A model generated the notes under the pieces. It had not been told where the DNA came from. It saw only the letters and a program-made list of their open reading frames with translations, and did not search any database. This document shows, in pieces, positions 1 through 9,215 of a stretch of 64,000 nt of DNA; position 1 is the first letter of the stretch; each line of letters begins with the position of its first letter. The position numbers and the translations under genes are program-made. The stretch spans positions 372,001-436,000 of the forward strand of contig NZ_WVVW01000002.1 in NCBI RefSeq assembly GCF_009857815.1. The letters run 5' to 3'. This DNA comes from Pseudomaricurvus sp. HS19. Lineage in GTDB: Bacteria > Pseudomonadota > Gammaproteobacteria > Pseudomonadales > Cellvibrionaceae.

Positions 1-969
1 CTGCAGGCTATCGGGGTAGAGACCGCCATCCGCGATATGCACCGTTTTGGCTTCGACGAAGACAAGCTCCCGCACGACCTGTCGCTGGCACTGGGAAGCT
101 CCGCCCTGACCCCCTTGCAGGTGGCCACCGGCTACACCGTCTTTGCCAACGGCGGCTACCAGGTGTTCCCCTACCTGGTGGACCGGATTCTGGATGAGGA
201 CGGCGAAGTGGTCTATCAGGCCACGCCCGTAACCGTATGCCGGGACTGCGACCTGCCGCAGGACGCCACCGACAACAGTGAATCGGCCGTTCCGGGCGAC
301 GATGTGGCCGCCATGGAAGCCGCGCTGGCAGCGGAGCTGGCCAGGCCCGACACCGATCCGGCTGCGGACGCGATGGATGGCGAGCCTGATGTCGCTGCAG
401 ACGATGCAGCAGAGCCGACGGCAACAGATGCCAACCTGGCGGAGCAGCCCCTGCCCCTGCCAAAGGCAGAGCGGGTGATGTCACCCCAGGTGGCCTACCT
501 GATTGACGACATGTTGAGAGACGTGGTGCGCCGCGGCACCGGCACCAAGGCCCAGAGCCTGGGACGCACTGACCTGGCGGGCAAGACGGGTACCACCAAC
601 GGCCCCCGTGACGCCTGGTTCTCGGGCTACAACCACCACATTGTTGCCACCACCTGGCTGGGCTTCGACCAGAACCTGCCACTTGGCCGGCGCGAGTACG
701 GCGGCACCTCTGCCCTTCCTATCTGGATCGAGTTTATGCAGACCGCTCTGGAAGGCGTGCCCACCAAGAACCGCGTCCTGCCCGACGGGTTGGCGTCGGT
801 GCGCATAGATCCTGTCAGTGGCAAGCGCGCCAGAGCGGGCCAGCAGGATGCCATTTTTGAACTCTTCCGCCAGGAAAACCTTCCGGAATACGCCGAGGAG
901 AACGCTCCCGAGCCCGGCAGCAACGGCATCAGTAACGGCGGCGACACCCTGCCGGAAGAGCTGTTCTGA
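1..969 (+). CDS. mrcA: Penicillin-binding protein 1A, C-terminal part (5' end outside window)
   Basis: Bifunctional class A PBP of the inner membrane, which polymerises and cross-links peptidoglycan. The reading frame is open from base 1, so only the last 322 codons are seen: the end of the transpeptidase domain. The KTGTT box (LAGKTGTTNGPRDAWFSGY) is the conserved third motif of the penicillin-binding fold. The upstream half carries the PBP1A signature region around SALTPLQVATGYTVFANGG. Between these lies an acidic Ala/Asp-rich insertion of about 75 residues (roughly bases 230-470) with a CRDC pair at its start. PBP1A proteins commonly carry an insertion here, but its composition is variable. 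The stop at 967-969 is followed at once by a strong bidirectional terminator. Next to maeB in opposite orientation, as in pseudomonads. Confidence 0.95.
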   Translation: MQAIGVETAIRDMHRFGFDEDKLPHDLSLALGSSALTPLQVATGYTVFANGGYQVFPYLVDRILDEDGEVVYQATPVTVCRDCDLPQDATDNSESAVPGDDVAAMEAALAAELARPDTDPAADAMDGEPDVAADDAAEPTATDANLAEQPLPLPKAERVMSPQVAYLIDDMLRDVVRRGTGTKAQSLGRTDLAGKTGTTNGPRDAWFSGYNHHIVATTWLGFDQNLPLGRREYGGTSALPIWIEFMQTALEGVPTKNRVLPDGLASVRIDPVSGKRARAGQQDAIFELFRQENLPEYAEENAPEPGSNGISNGGDTLPEELF

Positions 970-988
970 AGGCAGTGCCCAACAAAAG

Positions 989-1031
989 CCGGACAATAAA
1001 AAAGCCCCAATGGGGCTTTTTTATTGTCCGG
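989..1031. terminator. Bidirectional rho-independent terminator between mrcA and maeB
   Basis: A nearly perfect inverted repeat of 21 bp per arm around one central base. The core reads AAGCCCCAATGGGGCTT, with an A-run before and a T-run after it, so it works in both directions. It sits between the convergent mrcA (+) and maeB (-). Confidence 0.93.
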
Positions 1032-1107
1032 CTGTCCGGCTTTTCGATTTACCGGCACATCAGGCAACCAAAGACTGGCAGCAGAGCCAGCCTTCGGCAC
1101 GCCGCTT

Positions 1108-2376
1108 TTACCACTTGCAGTCAGCCAGTGTCTGCAGCGGGTAGTGGGCGGGATAAGGCAGTCGCGCCACCCCGGTATCCACTGCCGCTTTTGCCACTGC
1201 CGCCGCTACCGCACCCAGCAGGCGGGCATCGGTTGGCTTGGGCAGGATGTAGTTGCGGCCAAAGCTCAGCTCCACCCCACCGTAGGCCTTGGTAACCTCG
1301 GCAGGCACCGGCAGCTTGGCCAGCTCTTTCAGGGCCTCTACCGCCGCCAGCTTCATCTCGGTATTGATCTCACGGGCACGCACGTCGAGGGTGCCGCGGA
1401 ACAGGAACGGGAAGCAGAGGACGTTGTTGACCTGGTTAGGATAATCGGAGCGGCCAGTGGCCATAATCAGATCCTCACGCACCTCATTGGCGATCTTGGG
1501 GCTGATTTCGGGATCAGGGTTGGAGCAGGCAAACACCACCGGATTAGCTGCCATTTTAGCCAGCTGCTCAGGCGCCAACAGGTTCGGGCCGGAGAGGCCG
1601 AGGAAGGCATCCGCACCGTCGATAGCATCGTCCAGGGTGCGCGCCTCGGTATCGTGGGCAAACTGCTCTTTGTATTCATTGAGTCCGTCACGGCCACTGT
1701 AGATCACACCCTTGCTGTCGAGCATAGTGATATTTTCACGGGTCGCGCCCGCGGCGATCATCAGGGTGCAGCAGGCGTGGGCCGCAGCGCCCGCGCCCAG
1801 GCAAACGATACGGGCGTCGGCGATGGACTTGCCCTGAATCTCCAGAGCATTGAGCATGCCGGCCACAGTAACAATTGCGGTGCCGTGCTGGTCATCGTGG
1901 AAAACCGGGATCTGACAGCGCTCAATCAGGGTTTTTTCAATCTGGAAACACTCCGGCGCCTTGATGTCCTCAAGGTTGATACCACCCCAGGTGTTGGCAA
2001 TGCTGGCAACGGTCTCAATAAAGGCTTCCGGGCTCTCGCTCTCCACCTCGATATCGATGGAGTCGATACCGGCGAAACGCTTGAACAACAGCCCCTTGCC
2101 TTCCATGACCGGCTTGCTGGCCAGCGGTCCCAGGTTACCCAGGCCGAGAATGGCACTGCCATCGGTGATCACCGCCACCATGTTACCCTTGGCCGTGTAT
2201 TTGTAGGCGTTTTCCGGATCCTTGGCGATCTCACGCACTGGCTCAGCCACACCGGGGCTGTAGGCCAGGGAGAGATCTTCCTGAGTCTCTGCGGAGGTAG
2301 TAATTTCGATCGCTAATTTGCCGGGTCTCGGAAACGCGTGGTAATCCAGAGCCGCTTGCTTAAATACATCTGACAT
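1108..2376 (-). CDS. maeB: NADP-dependent malic enzyme, short form
   Basis: Oxidatively decarboxylates malate to pyruvate, supplying pyruvate and NADPH in the cytoplasm. The 422-residue product has the N-terminal malic domain (SLAYSPGVAEPV, GNMVAVITDGSAILGLG, the FHDDQHGTAIV metal and substrate segment). It then has an NAD(P)-binding domain (IVCLGAGAAAHACC, FACSNPDPEI). It ends soon after the malic domain and lacks the C-terminal phosphotransacetylase-like domain of the long MaeB form. I start at the ATG at 2376 because MSDVFKQAALDYHAFPRPGK aligns with the usual N-terminus. In-frame ATG at 2388 and TTG at 2412 are alternatives; none has a clear Shine-Dalgarno. Whether it prefers NADP or NAD cannot be read with certainty. 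Confidence 0.95.
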   Translation of the reverse strand: MSDVFKQAALDYHAFPRPGKLAIEITTSAETQEDLSLAYSPGVAEPVREIAKDPENAYKYTAKGNMVAVITDGSAILGLGNLGPLASKPVMEGKGLLFKRFAGIDSIDIEVESESPEAFIETVASIANTWGGINLEDIKAPECFQIEKTLIERCQIPVFHDDQHGTAIVTVAGMLNALEIQGKSIADARIVCLGAGAAAHACCTLMIAAGATRENITMLDSKGVIYSGRDGLNEYKEQFAHDTEARTLDDAIDGADAFLGLSGPNLLAPEQLAKMAANPVVFACSNPDPEISPKIANEVREDLIMATGRSDYPNQVNNVLCFPFLFRGTLDVRAREINTEMKLAAVEALKELAKLPVPAEVTKAYGGVELSFGRNYILPKPTDARLLGAVAAAVAKAAVDTGVARLPYPAHYPLQTLADCKW

Positions 2377-2564
2377 GGTCTTGTCCATTGGCTGGAGAGG
2401 CGCATACCCCAAGGGAGGAAGAGAATAGCAGACTATCCGGTCAAATATCCCTGCGTATTACGCCGCTTTCGCTTGGTAATTGCGCCAATCGGAGGGGAAT
2501 AGTTGCCACAAGCCAGGGCTTTTTAACACCGTCTTGCTGGCGGCGCTCCCTCCCGTATCGGCAT

Positions 2565-2597
2565 AAAAAAAGCGCTGCAGTGGCCTGGAGCGCTTTT
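2565..2597 (-). terminator. Rho-independent terminator of rpmE
   Basis: Stem AAAAGCGCT at 2568-2576 pairs with AGCGCTTTT at 2589-2597. Read on the minus strand it is followed by a run of T, 25 bp after the rpmE stop. Confidence 0.8.
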
Positions 2598-2621
2598 CGA
2601 AACTGCGTATCGTCGGCGCGA

Positions 2622-2837
2622 TTACTTGGCGCCGATACGGCTGCCAAAGCGCTTCTTGAACTTGTCTACGCGGCCGCCGGTGCTGGCTTGCTTCTGCTTG
2701 CCGGTGTAGAACGGGTGGCAGTTGGAGCACACGTCCAGGTGCATCTCGGTCGCCTTGGTGGAGCCGGTGGTGATAACGTTGCCACAGCTGCAGGTAGCAG
2801 TCATCAGGCCGTAATTTGGATGGATATCAGTTTTCAT
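2622..2837 (-). CDS. rpmE: 50S ribosomal protein L31, zinc-binding type
   Basis: Structural protein of the large ribosomal subunit, at the central protuberance. At 71 residues it has the family's usual length. It starts [10 protein letters not shown] and carries the zinc ligands of the C+ type: Cys16 and Cys18 (CSCG), then Cys37 and Cys40 (CSNC). The frame is open further upstream to 2894, but the ATG at 2837 gives the canonical L31 N-terminus, so the longer form is rejected. The paralogue without Cys (rpmE2/ykgM), often induced by zinc starvation, is not in this window. Divergent from priA, as in other gammaproteobacteria. Confidence 0.97.
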   Translation of the reverse strand: MKTDIHPNYGLMTATCSCGNVITTGSTKATEMHLDVCSNCHPFYTGKQKQASTGGRVDKFKKRFGSRIGAK

Positions 2838-3018
2838 GGGTTTCGCCTTATCGAATGTGTGCCGCCACCCGGTCTTGTGCCGGGCACCGCACAACGGTTA
2901 ACCTTAGCGGGCTTAAAAATCAAGACGGCGCATACTACCAGAAACTTCCGTCGACGCAAGCTCGCTGTGCATTTTTTCAGCACCACCGGGCCTCACCATC
3001 CAAGGTACCTCCCGCTCC

Positions 3019-5262
3019 ATGGCCGAGCCCCCGATCTACGCCGTTGCCCTGCCCGTTCCCCTGCGCAAAACCTTTGACTATCTGGCCTGGGACCCGCTGT
3101 TCCCGGGCCCCATTGCCCTTCCCGGCTGTCGGGTGCAGGTATCCTTTGGCAACCAGCAATTGACCGGTGTCATAACCTCAGTCAAGCAGAGTTCGGAACT
3201 ACCAGCCAGTCAGCTGAAGGCGATCCTGCAGCTGCTGGACCAGCAACCATTGGTACCCACCGAGGTGCTGCAACTGTGCCAATGGACCGCCCACTACTAC
3301 CACCACCCACTGGGTGATGTGCTTGCCACGGCCCTGCCGGTACAGCTGCGGCAGGGCGCCGCTGCCCGGCTGGTGGAAGAGAGCGCCTGGCGGCTGACAG
3401 ACGCCGGCCGCCACTGTTCCCCGGCGGAGTTGGCACGGGCGCCACGGCAGCAGGAACTGCTGGCCCAACTGCAGGCCCTGCAGACCGAAGCCCATCACGA
3501 CGCCCTCCCCCTTTGGCACAAGGACCTGCTGGCCAGTGGTATCAAGCGTCCACAACTGCAGGCGCTGGCCGACAAGGGACTGCTACAGGAGCTGCAACTG
3601 TCTCCGGCGCAGCTGGCCGCTGACCTGCCTCCCCTGCCACCGCTGCGGGAGCCGCACCTGCCACTCAACAGCGAACAGCAACTGGCCCTGCGGCAGGTGG
3701 AACCTGGGCGCTTCCAGTGCCACCTGCTCTACGGCACCACCGGCAGCGGCAAGACCGAAGTCTACCTGCAGGCCATCGACAAGGTGCTGGCGGCGGGTCA
3801 ACAGGCACTGGTACTGATCCCGGAAATCGGCCTCACCCCACAGACCCTGCGCCGCTTTCAGCAGCGCTTCCAGCGTCCCATGGCCATACTGCACTCGGGC
3901 CTGAACGATAGTGAGCGCCAACAAGCCTGGCTGCTGGCGGCACAGGGCCTGGCGGACATCATCATAGGTACGCGCTCGGCTATTTTCACTCCCTTGCCCA
4001 GGGGCGGGATTATCATTGTCGATGAGGAACACGACGGCTCCTTCAAGCAGCAGGATGGCCTGCGCTATTCCGCCCGGGACCTGGCCGCGGTACGCTGCCA
4101 GCAGCTGGGCATCCCCCTGCTGCTTGGGAGTGCCACCCCGTCACTGGAGAGTTACCACAACGCCCGCAGCGGTCGCTATCAGATGCTGCCCCTGACCCAA
4201 CGTGCCGGCGGCGCGCAGCCCCCGGCCATGGAGACCATCGATATCCGCGGCCTGCCCCTGCAGGATGGGTTCAGTGAACCCCTGCTGGAGCACATGCGCA
4301 GCCACTTGCAGCAGGGCAATCAGGTACTGGCCTTCCTCAACCGGCGCGGCTACGCCCCCACCCTGATGTGCCACGACTGCGGCTGGATGGCTCAATGTCC
4401 CGCCTGCGATGCCCGCCTGACCGTGCACCAGCACCCAAGCCACCTCCACTGCCACCACTGCGACTACCAGCGGCCGCTGCTGCAACAGTGCCCCAATTGT
4501 CGCAGCTACCAGCTGCAACCCCTGGGACAGGGCACCGAGCGGGCCGAACAGCGGCTGCAGGCACTGTTCCCCGACATTCCGGTGGTGCGGGTGGACCGCG
4601 ATACCACCCGCCGCAAAAACGCCATGGAGGAAATTGTGTCCCGCGTCCACCAGGGGGAACCCTGCATCCTGCTGGGCACACAGATGCTGGCCAAGGGTCA
4701 CCATTTCCCGGACGTCACCCTGGTGGCCATTCTGGATGTGGATGGAGGCCTGTTCAGCACCGACTTCCGCGGCCCCGAACGCATGGGCCAGCTGTTGTTG
4801 CAGGTGGCCGGGCGCGCCGGGCGCGCGGACAAGCCCGGCAGCGTGCTGATCCAGACCCACCTCGCCGATCACCCCCTGCTGCAGACCTTGCTGCACCAGG
4901 GCTACAGCACCTACGCCGACATACTGTTGCAGGAGCGTCAGACCGCCAGCCTGCCACCGTTTCGCTACATGGCACTGTTGCGGGCCGAATCCAGCCGCCC
5001 GGAAAACGCCCATGGCGCCTTGCTGCAGGCCCGGCAGTGGCTGGAGCAACGGCCGGACAGCCGGGAGCTGCAATGCCTGGGGCCGCTGCCCGCGCCGATG
5101 GAAAAGCGCAATGACCGCTACCGCTATCAACTGCAATTACAAAGCCCGAACCGAGCCCACCTGCATCTGGCCCTGCAGCAGCTGATTCCACAGATGGACC
5201 AATCGGCGCTGGCCAAGCGGGTACGCTGGTCCGTGGACGTGGATCCACAGGATATGACCTGA
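3019..5262 (+). CDS. priA: Primosomal replication protein N' (PriA helicase)
   Basis: 3'-5' superfamily 2 helicase that recognises stalled forks and D-loops and reloads DnaB. The 747 residues fit the family (E. coli 732). Visible in order: N-terminal DNA-binding domain (IYAVALPVPLRKTFDYL); Walker A GTTGSGKTE near residues 239-247; Walker B DEEH near 335; a zinc-binding segment at about 451-494 with four CxxC pairs (CHDC, CPAC, CHHC, CPNC); and helicase motif V-VI (GTQMLAKGHHFPDV, QVAGRAGRADKPG). The start is the first ATG of the frame, MAEPPIYAVALP. Divergent from rpmE and upstream of ftsN with about 95 bp between, in the classic priA-ftsN-hslVU order. Confidence 0.98.
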   Translation: MAEPPIYAVALPVPLRKTFDYLAWDPLFPGPIALPGCRVQVSFGNQQLTGVITSVKQSSELPASQLKAILQLLDQQPLVPTEVLQLCQWTAHYYHHPLGDVLATALPVQLRQGAAARLVEESAWRLTDAGRHCSPAELARAPRQQELLAQLQALQTEAHHDALPLWHKDLLASGIKRPQLQALADKGLLQELQLSPAQLAADLPPLPPLREPHLPLNSEQQLALRQVEPGRFQCHLLYGTTGSGKTEVYLQAIDKVLAAGQQALVLIPEIGLTPQTLRRFQQRFQRPMAILHSGLNDSERQQAWLLAAQGLADIIIGTRSAIFTPLPRGGIIIVDEEHDGSFKQQDGLRYSARDLAAVRCQQLGIPLLLGSATPSLESYHNARSGRYQMLPLTQRAGGAQPPAMETIDIRGLPLQDGFSEPLLEHMRSHLQQGNQVLAFLNRRGYAPTLMCHDCGWMAQCPACDARLTVHQHPSHLHCHHCDYQRPLLQQCPNCRSYQLQPLGQGTERAEQRLQALFPDIPVVRVDRDTTRRKNAMEEIVSRVHQGEPCILLGTQMLAKGHHFPDVTLVAILDVDGGLFSTDFRGPERMGQLLLQVAGRAGRADKPGSVLIQTHLADHPLLQTLLHQGYSTYADILLQERQTASLPPFRYMALLRAESSRPENAHGALLQARQWLEQRPDSRELQCLGPLPAPMEKRNDRYRYQLQLQSPNRAHLHLALQQLIPQMDQSALAKRVRWSVDVDPQDMT

Positions 5263-5290
5263 TTACCGCCCCGGAATGGGATCCAGGCAA

Positions 5291-5319
5291 TTGGTTCAAC
5301 ACCCCGGGTCGAGTACAAT
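5291..5319 (+). promoter_or_regulatory. Candidate sigma70 promoter for ftsN
   Basis: TTGGTT (5291-5296), a 17-base spacer, then TACAAT (5314-5319), placed 40 bp before the ftsN start. The -10 is one base from consensus and the -35 is moderate. The spacing is optimal. Confidence 0.55.
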
Positions 5320-5358
5320 GGCCGCCTTGCAGTTACAAGACCATCCAGACACCTGACT

Positions 5359-5955
5359 ATGACCCGCGACTACGCGAAAAAAAGCCGCTCCAGCTCCGGC
5401 AGCAGAAGCAACAACAAGAAAGGCACCCGGAAGAGCAGCCCCAAGCGCAGTCAGGTTCCTGCGTGGGTGTGGCTGTTCACCGGGTCCGTGCTGGGCGCCT
5501 TCATTATGTTTCTGGCATTCCTGTCGGGACTCACACCCTCTTCCACACCGGCGCCCGCGCAGCCAGAGGCCCCGGTGGCGAGCAAATCCTCACCCGACAT
5601 CCCCAAGCCACGGTTTGATTTTTACCAGCTGCTGAAAGAGACCGAAGTGGTGGTACAGGAGCCGACCCCGGGCGGCAAAGGCAAGAACAGCACCCCGGAA
5701 GCGGAAACCGTACCCCAGGAATACATCCTGCAGGTGGGCTCCTTTAAAAAGGTCGCCGACGCCGACCGTCTGCGGGCAGAACTGATCCTGATGAACCTGG
5801 ACGCCAGCGTGGAAACCGTCACTGTACGCAATGGCGAGACCTGGCACCGCGTGCTGGTGGGGCCCTACACCTCGCAGTCCAAGGTCGCCAATGCCCGCAG
5901 CACCCTCATTTCCAACGACATCAATCCCCTGCTGCTGAAACGCAATCGCTCCTGA
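5359..5955 (+). CDS. ftsN: Cell division protein FtsN-like, SPOR domain
   Basis: Bitopic inner-membrane protein that triggers septal peptidoglycan synthesis and binds denuded glycan through its SPOR domain. The 198 residues have the FtsN layout. There is a short basic cytoplasmic tail starting MTRDYAKKSRS, one transmembrane helix (about residues 35-55, VPAWVWLFTGSVLGAFIMFL) and a Pro/Ala-rich periplasmic linker. The C-terminal SPOR domain runs from about 120 to 195 (YILQVGSFKKVADADRLRAEL, WHRVLVGPYTSQS). The N-terminal RDYxxK stretch and the place between priA and hslV support FtsN over a generic SPOR protein. It is shorter than E. coli FtsN (319), mainly in the linker. Confidence 0.87.
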   Translation: MTRDYAKKSRSSSGSRSNNKKGTRKSSPKRSQVPAWVWLFTGSVLGAFIMFLAFLSGLTPSSTPAPAQPEAPVASKSSPDIPKPRFDFYQLLKETEVVVQEPTPGGKGKNSTPEAETVPQEYILQVGSFKKVADADRLRAELILMNLDASVETVTVRNGETWHRVLVGPYTSQSKVANARSTLISNDINPLLLKRNRS

Positions 5956-6063
5956 GCCGGGCGCGCCACTCCGGCGCCCGCCGGGCGCCCTTGAATTTCC
6001 CCGTTCCGCCCCCATCTCCCGCTTGAGCTCTGACTACACATTCCGACTTTAAGGATCCCCTCC

Positions 6064-6609
6064 GTGGAACAATATCGTGGTACTACCATTGTTTCCGTGC
6101 GTCGCAACGGCAAGGTTGTGATTGGCGGCGACGGCCAGGTCTCCCTCGGCAATACCGTTATGAAAGGCAACGCCCGCAAGGTTCGGCGCCTCTACAACAA
6201 TGAGGTTATCGCCGGGTTCGCCGGTGGCACCGCCGACGCCTTTACCCTGTTTGAACGTTTCGAAGCCAAGCTGGAAGCCCACGGCGGCCAGCTGGTGCGC
6301 GCCGCTGTAGAGCTGGCCAAGGACTGGCGTACCGACCGCGCCCTGCGCCGCCTGGAAGCACTGCTGGCGGTGGCCGACAAGGACGCCTCCCTGATCATTA
6401 CCGGCAACGGTGACGTCATCCAGCCGGAGCAGGACATCATTGCCATTGGTTCCGGCGGCCCCTTCGCCCAGGCCGCGGCCCGGGCGCTGTTCGAGAACAC
6501 CGAACTGGAAGCCAAAACCATTGTGGAGAAAGCGCTGGGTATTGCCGGCGACATCTGTGTCTACACCAACCACAACCACACCATCGAAGAGCTGGTTTAT
6601 CAGCCCTGA
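6064..6609 (+). CDS. hslV: ATP-dependent protease proteolytic subunit HslV
   Basis: Threonine peptidase that forms the double-hexamer core of the HslUV (ClpYQ) heat-shock protease in the cytoplasm. The 181 residues carry the family motif [20 protein letters not shown]; the first Thr of TTIVSV is the expected N-terminal nucleophile. The GTG at 6064 gives a six-residue leader, MEQYRG, before that Thr, unlike E. coli where only Met is removed. Several gammaproteobacteria share this short propeptide. No ATG is available between the leader and the Thr. The AAGGA at 6051-6055 lies about eight bases before the GTG. The gene is followed 67 bp later by hslU, and the pair is surely one operon. Confidence 0.97.
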   Translation: MEQYRGTTIVSVRRNGKVVIGGDGQVSLGNTVMKGNARKVRRLYNNEVIAGFAGGTADAFTLFERFEAKLEAHGGQLVRAAVELAKDWRTDRALRRLEALLAVADKDASLIITGNGDVIQPEQDIIAIGSGGPFAQAAARALFENTELEAKTIVEKALGIAGDICVYTNHNHTIEELVYQP

Positions 6610-6676
6610 CAGCGGTGGTCTCCCCCGCGAGGCCCTGTAACCACAACCCTATTCTGATACCGGAAGCGAATTCATC

Positions 6677-7993
6677 ATGTCAGACATGACCCCCCGTGAA
6701 ATCGTCCACGAACTCGACAAGCACATCGTCGGCCAGGGTGCCGCCAAGCGCGCAGTGGCCATCGCCCTGCGTAACCGCTGGCGCCGCATGCAACTGGACG
6801 AGAGCCTGCGCAACGAAGTCACACCCAAAAACATCCTGATGATCGGCCCCACCGGCGTCGGTAAAACCGAAATTGCCCGCCGCCTGGCCAAGCTGGCCAA
6901 CGCCCCCTTTATTAAGGTGGAAGCAACAAAATTCACCGAAGTGGGCTATGTCGGCCGCGACGTGGAGTCCATTGTCCGCGACCTGGTGGACCGCTCCATC
7001 AAACTCTACCGCGAACAGGAGATGTCCAAGGTCAGCCACCGGGCGGAAGATGCGGCTGAAGAGCGGATTCTCGACGCTCTCCTGCCACCGGCACGGGGCG
7101 ACGACGGCGAACGCCAGGAGAGCACCACCCGCCAGCTGTTCCGCAAGAAACTGCGTGAGGGCGAGCTGGACGACAAGGAGATCGACATCGAAGTAGCCTC
7201 TACCCCGGTAGGCGTGGAGATCATGGCACCTCCCGGCATGGAGGAGATGACCAGCCAGCTGCAGAACATGTTCTCCTCCCTCTCTTCCAAGCGCAGCAAG
7301 AGTGCCAAGCTGACCGTGCGTCAGGCTTTCCGCCAGATTCGCGATGAAGAAGCCGCCAAGCTGGTGAACGAAGAGGAACTCAAGAGCAAGGCCATCGCTG
7401 CCGCCGAGCAGAACGGCATTGTCTTTATCGACGAGATCGACAAGGTGGCCAAGCGCGGCGAGACCAGCGGCACCGACGTTTCCCGGGAAGGGGTGCAGCG
7501 GGATCTGCTGCCCCTGATTGAGGGCTGCACCGTCAGCACCAAACACGGCATGATCAAAACCGATCACATCCTCTTTATCGCCTCAGGCGCCTTTCACCTC
7601 TCCAAACCATCGGACCTGATCCCCGAACTGCAGGGGCGCCTGCCCATTCGCGTGGAACTGGACGCACTGACGGCAGATGACTTCGAGCGCATCCTCACCG
7701 AACCCAACGCCTCCCTGACCGAGCAGCAGATCGCCCTGCTGCAAACCGAAGGAGCGGAACTGCAGTTTACCGCCGATGGCATCCGCCGCATCGCCGAGAC
7801 CGCCTGCGAAGTCAACGAGCGCACGGAAAACATCGGTGCCCGTCGCCTGCACACCATTATGGAGCGACTGCTGGAAGACATCTCTTTTGACGCAGGCGAT
7901 AACAACGCCGTCCTGGTCATTGATCGTGACTACGTTGACTCTCACCTCGGCGCCCTGGCGCAGAACGAAGATCTCAGTCGCTACATTCTCTGA
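6677..7993 (+). CDS. hslU: ATP-dependent protease ATPase subunit HslU
   Basis: AAA+ unfoldase that feeds substrates into HslV. The 438 residues match the family (E. coli 443). Walker A is GPTGVGKT at residues 57-64, followed by the HslU signature [20 protein letters not shown]. Next comes the intermediate I domain (about 110-240) with the pore and substrate region. Walker B is [10 protein letters not shown] near 250. The C-terminal domain ends in DLSRYIL; this hydrophobic tail inserts into HslV to activate it. Start ATG at 6677 gives [20 protein letters not shown]. Directly downstream of hslV. Confidence 0.98.
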   Translation: MSDMTPREIVHELDKHIVGQGAAKRAVAIALRNRWRRMQLDESLRNEVTPKNILMIGPTGVGKTEIARRLAKLANAPFIKVEATKFTEVGYVGRDVESIVRDLVDRSIKLYREQEMSKVSHRAEDAAEERILDALLPPARGDDGERQESTTRQLFRKKLREGELDDKEIDIEVASTPVGVEIMAPPGMEEMTSQLQNMFSSLSSKRSKSAKLTVRQAFRQIRDEEAAKLVNEEELKSKAIAAAEQNGIVFIDEIDKVAKRGETSGTDVSREGVQRDLLPLIEGCTVSTKHGMIKTDHILFIASGAFHLSKPSDLIPELQGRLPIRVELDALTADDFERILTEPNASLTEQQIALLQTEGAELQFTADGIRRIAETACEVNERTENIGARRLHTIMERLLEDISFDAGDNNAVLVIDRDYVDSHLGALAQNEDLSRYIL

Positions 7994-8058
7994 TCCGTAC
8001 CGGGCCGCTGCATGCCGGCGGCCCGCTCACCAACCTCCGGCCCGGACACCCGCTGCTT

Positions 8059-8442
8059 ATGAACGCGCCCCGCAAAGTCACCCTGCACAAAGGCACCGCC
8101 GTGCTGGAGCTGCAATACGAAGATGTCAGCGCCCGGCTGCCGGCAGAGCTGCTGCGCGTCTACTCCCCCTCCGCCGAAGTTCAGGGCCACGGCCCCGGGC
8201 AGGAGACTCTGCAGTTCGGCAAACGGGATGTGAATATCGACAAGCTGGAAGCCACCGGCCACTACGGCCTGCGCATCTACTTCAGCGACGGCCATAACAC
8301 CGGCCTCTTCAGCTGGAACTATTTGCGCCACCTGGCCGACGACCAGGAAGCCCTCTGGCAGGACTACCTGCAACGCCTAAATGCCGCTGGCAAGTCCCGC
8401 GACCCTTACGAAGCGGTAGTTCGCCTGATTGACCCAAACTGA
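8059..8442 (+). CDS. DUF971 domain protein (gamma-butyrobetaine hydroxylase-like N-terminal domain)
   Basis: Small 127-residue protein made of a single DUF971 domain, the fold found at the N-terminus of gamma-butyrobetaine dioxygenases but without the catalytic part. Recognisable stretches are LRVYSPSAEVQGHG, NIDKLEATGHYGLRIYFSDG and HNTGLFSWNYLRHL. Stand-alone members are widespread beside hslVU in gammaproteobacteria and related domains occur in iron-sulfur proteins; no biochemical role is assigned with confidence. The gene lies 65 bp after hslU on the same strand, so it is probably cotranscribed, and it is closed by a strong terminator. Confidence 0.88.
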   Translation: MNAPRKVTLHKGTAVLELQYEDVSARLPAELLRVYSPSAEVQGHGPGQETLQFGKRDVNIDKLEATGHYGLRIYFSDGHNTGLFSWNYLRHLADDQEALWQDYLQRLNAAGKSRDPYEAVVRLIDPN

Positions 8443-8480
8443 AGCCGTAACCGGGCAGCAGTCAGGACGTTTCCGACGCA

Positions 8481-8516
8481 CAATAAAAAAGCAGGCTTGC
8501 GCCTGCTTTTTTATTG
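8481..8516. terminator. Bidirectional rho-independent terminator
   Basis: Perfect 16-bp inverted repeat around a TTGC loop, with GCAGGC/GCCTGC at the core flanked by A-run and T-run. It lies between the convergent DUF971 gene (+) and the Yip1-like gene (-). Confidence 0.93.
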
Positions 8517-8594
8517 ACGGTACCTTCCGTTATTACTGGTACCTTCCCGCTTCCACGCCGGAAGCCGGCATTCCAGAATCAACTTACGCCCGAA

Positions 8595-9215
8595 TCAACT
8601 GACGTAGACCGGTCCTACGCCTACAGTCCAGACAATCACCGATGCAATCATCATCGTCACCATCAGCACCAGGCCGGTGGTTACTGCGGACGACGCAAAG
8701 ATGAAGCCCTGATCCTTGGGAATGTTCATCAAAATCGGAATGCCCTGATACAGCAGGTAGACTGAATAGGCCCCGGCAATACCCATCACTGACGTGACCA
8801 GCCACGGAGATGGATAGAGCAGTACCAGTCCGGCGATCATCATCGGCGTGGTGACATAGACGGCCATCGCCGTACCTTCATAATGTCTCTCCTCGGCCGA
8901 ATCCTTTACCCCGAAGGTGCGTTCCATCCAGTTGATAAACTCACCAAAGATGTAGACGCCAAGATTGATACCCACATAACTGAGGAAGCAGAGACTGGCC
9001 GCACTGACCGAGGTCAACCGGACCACCTCGTCCGAGCCTACCTGCCACCCCACCGCTGTTACACCGATGTAGGCGCAGATAACCGGGATCAACGCCAGAA
9101 ATGGTACGTGGCTGACGAAAACCCCCATAAAGCCTTCGCGGCGTTGCTGCCGAATGGACTGCCACTCGGATTCCGGGTGCAGAAAAATGCCTAATGTGTG
9201 TTGCAAGATTGCCAT
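8595..9215 (-). CDS. Yip1-family multi-pass membrane protein
   Basis: Integral inner-membrane protein of 206 residues. It opens with a soluble segment, LQHTLGIFLHPESEWQSIRQ, typical of bacterial Yip1/DUF1282 proteins, then about five hydrophobic helices (for example FLALIPVICAYIGVTAVGW, YVTTPMMIAGLVLLYPSPWL, TTGLVLMVTMMIASVIVW). Function is not established for this family in bacteria. The ATG at 9215 has an AGGAG six bases upstream. The frame continues to 9266, but that longer start has no such site. It stands alone, convergent with the DUF971 gene and divergent from DUF2970. Confidence 0.82.
   Translation of the reverse strand: MAILQHTLGIFLHPESEWQSIRQQRREGFMGVFVSHVPFLALIPVICAYIGVTAVGWQVGSDEVVRLTSVSAASLCFLSYVGINLGVYIFGEFINWMERTFGVKDSAEERHYEGTAMAVYVTTPMMIAGLVLLYPSPWLVTSVMGIAGAYSVYLLYQGIPILMNIPKDQGFIFASSAVTTGLVLMVTMMIASVIVWTVGVGPVYVS

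Noticed and set aside
1024-2316. 430-codon plus-strand frame opposite maeB
   Set aside because: Antisense shadow of malic enzyme; no recognisable domain and it begins within the terminator.
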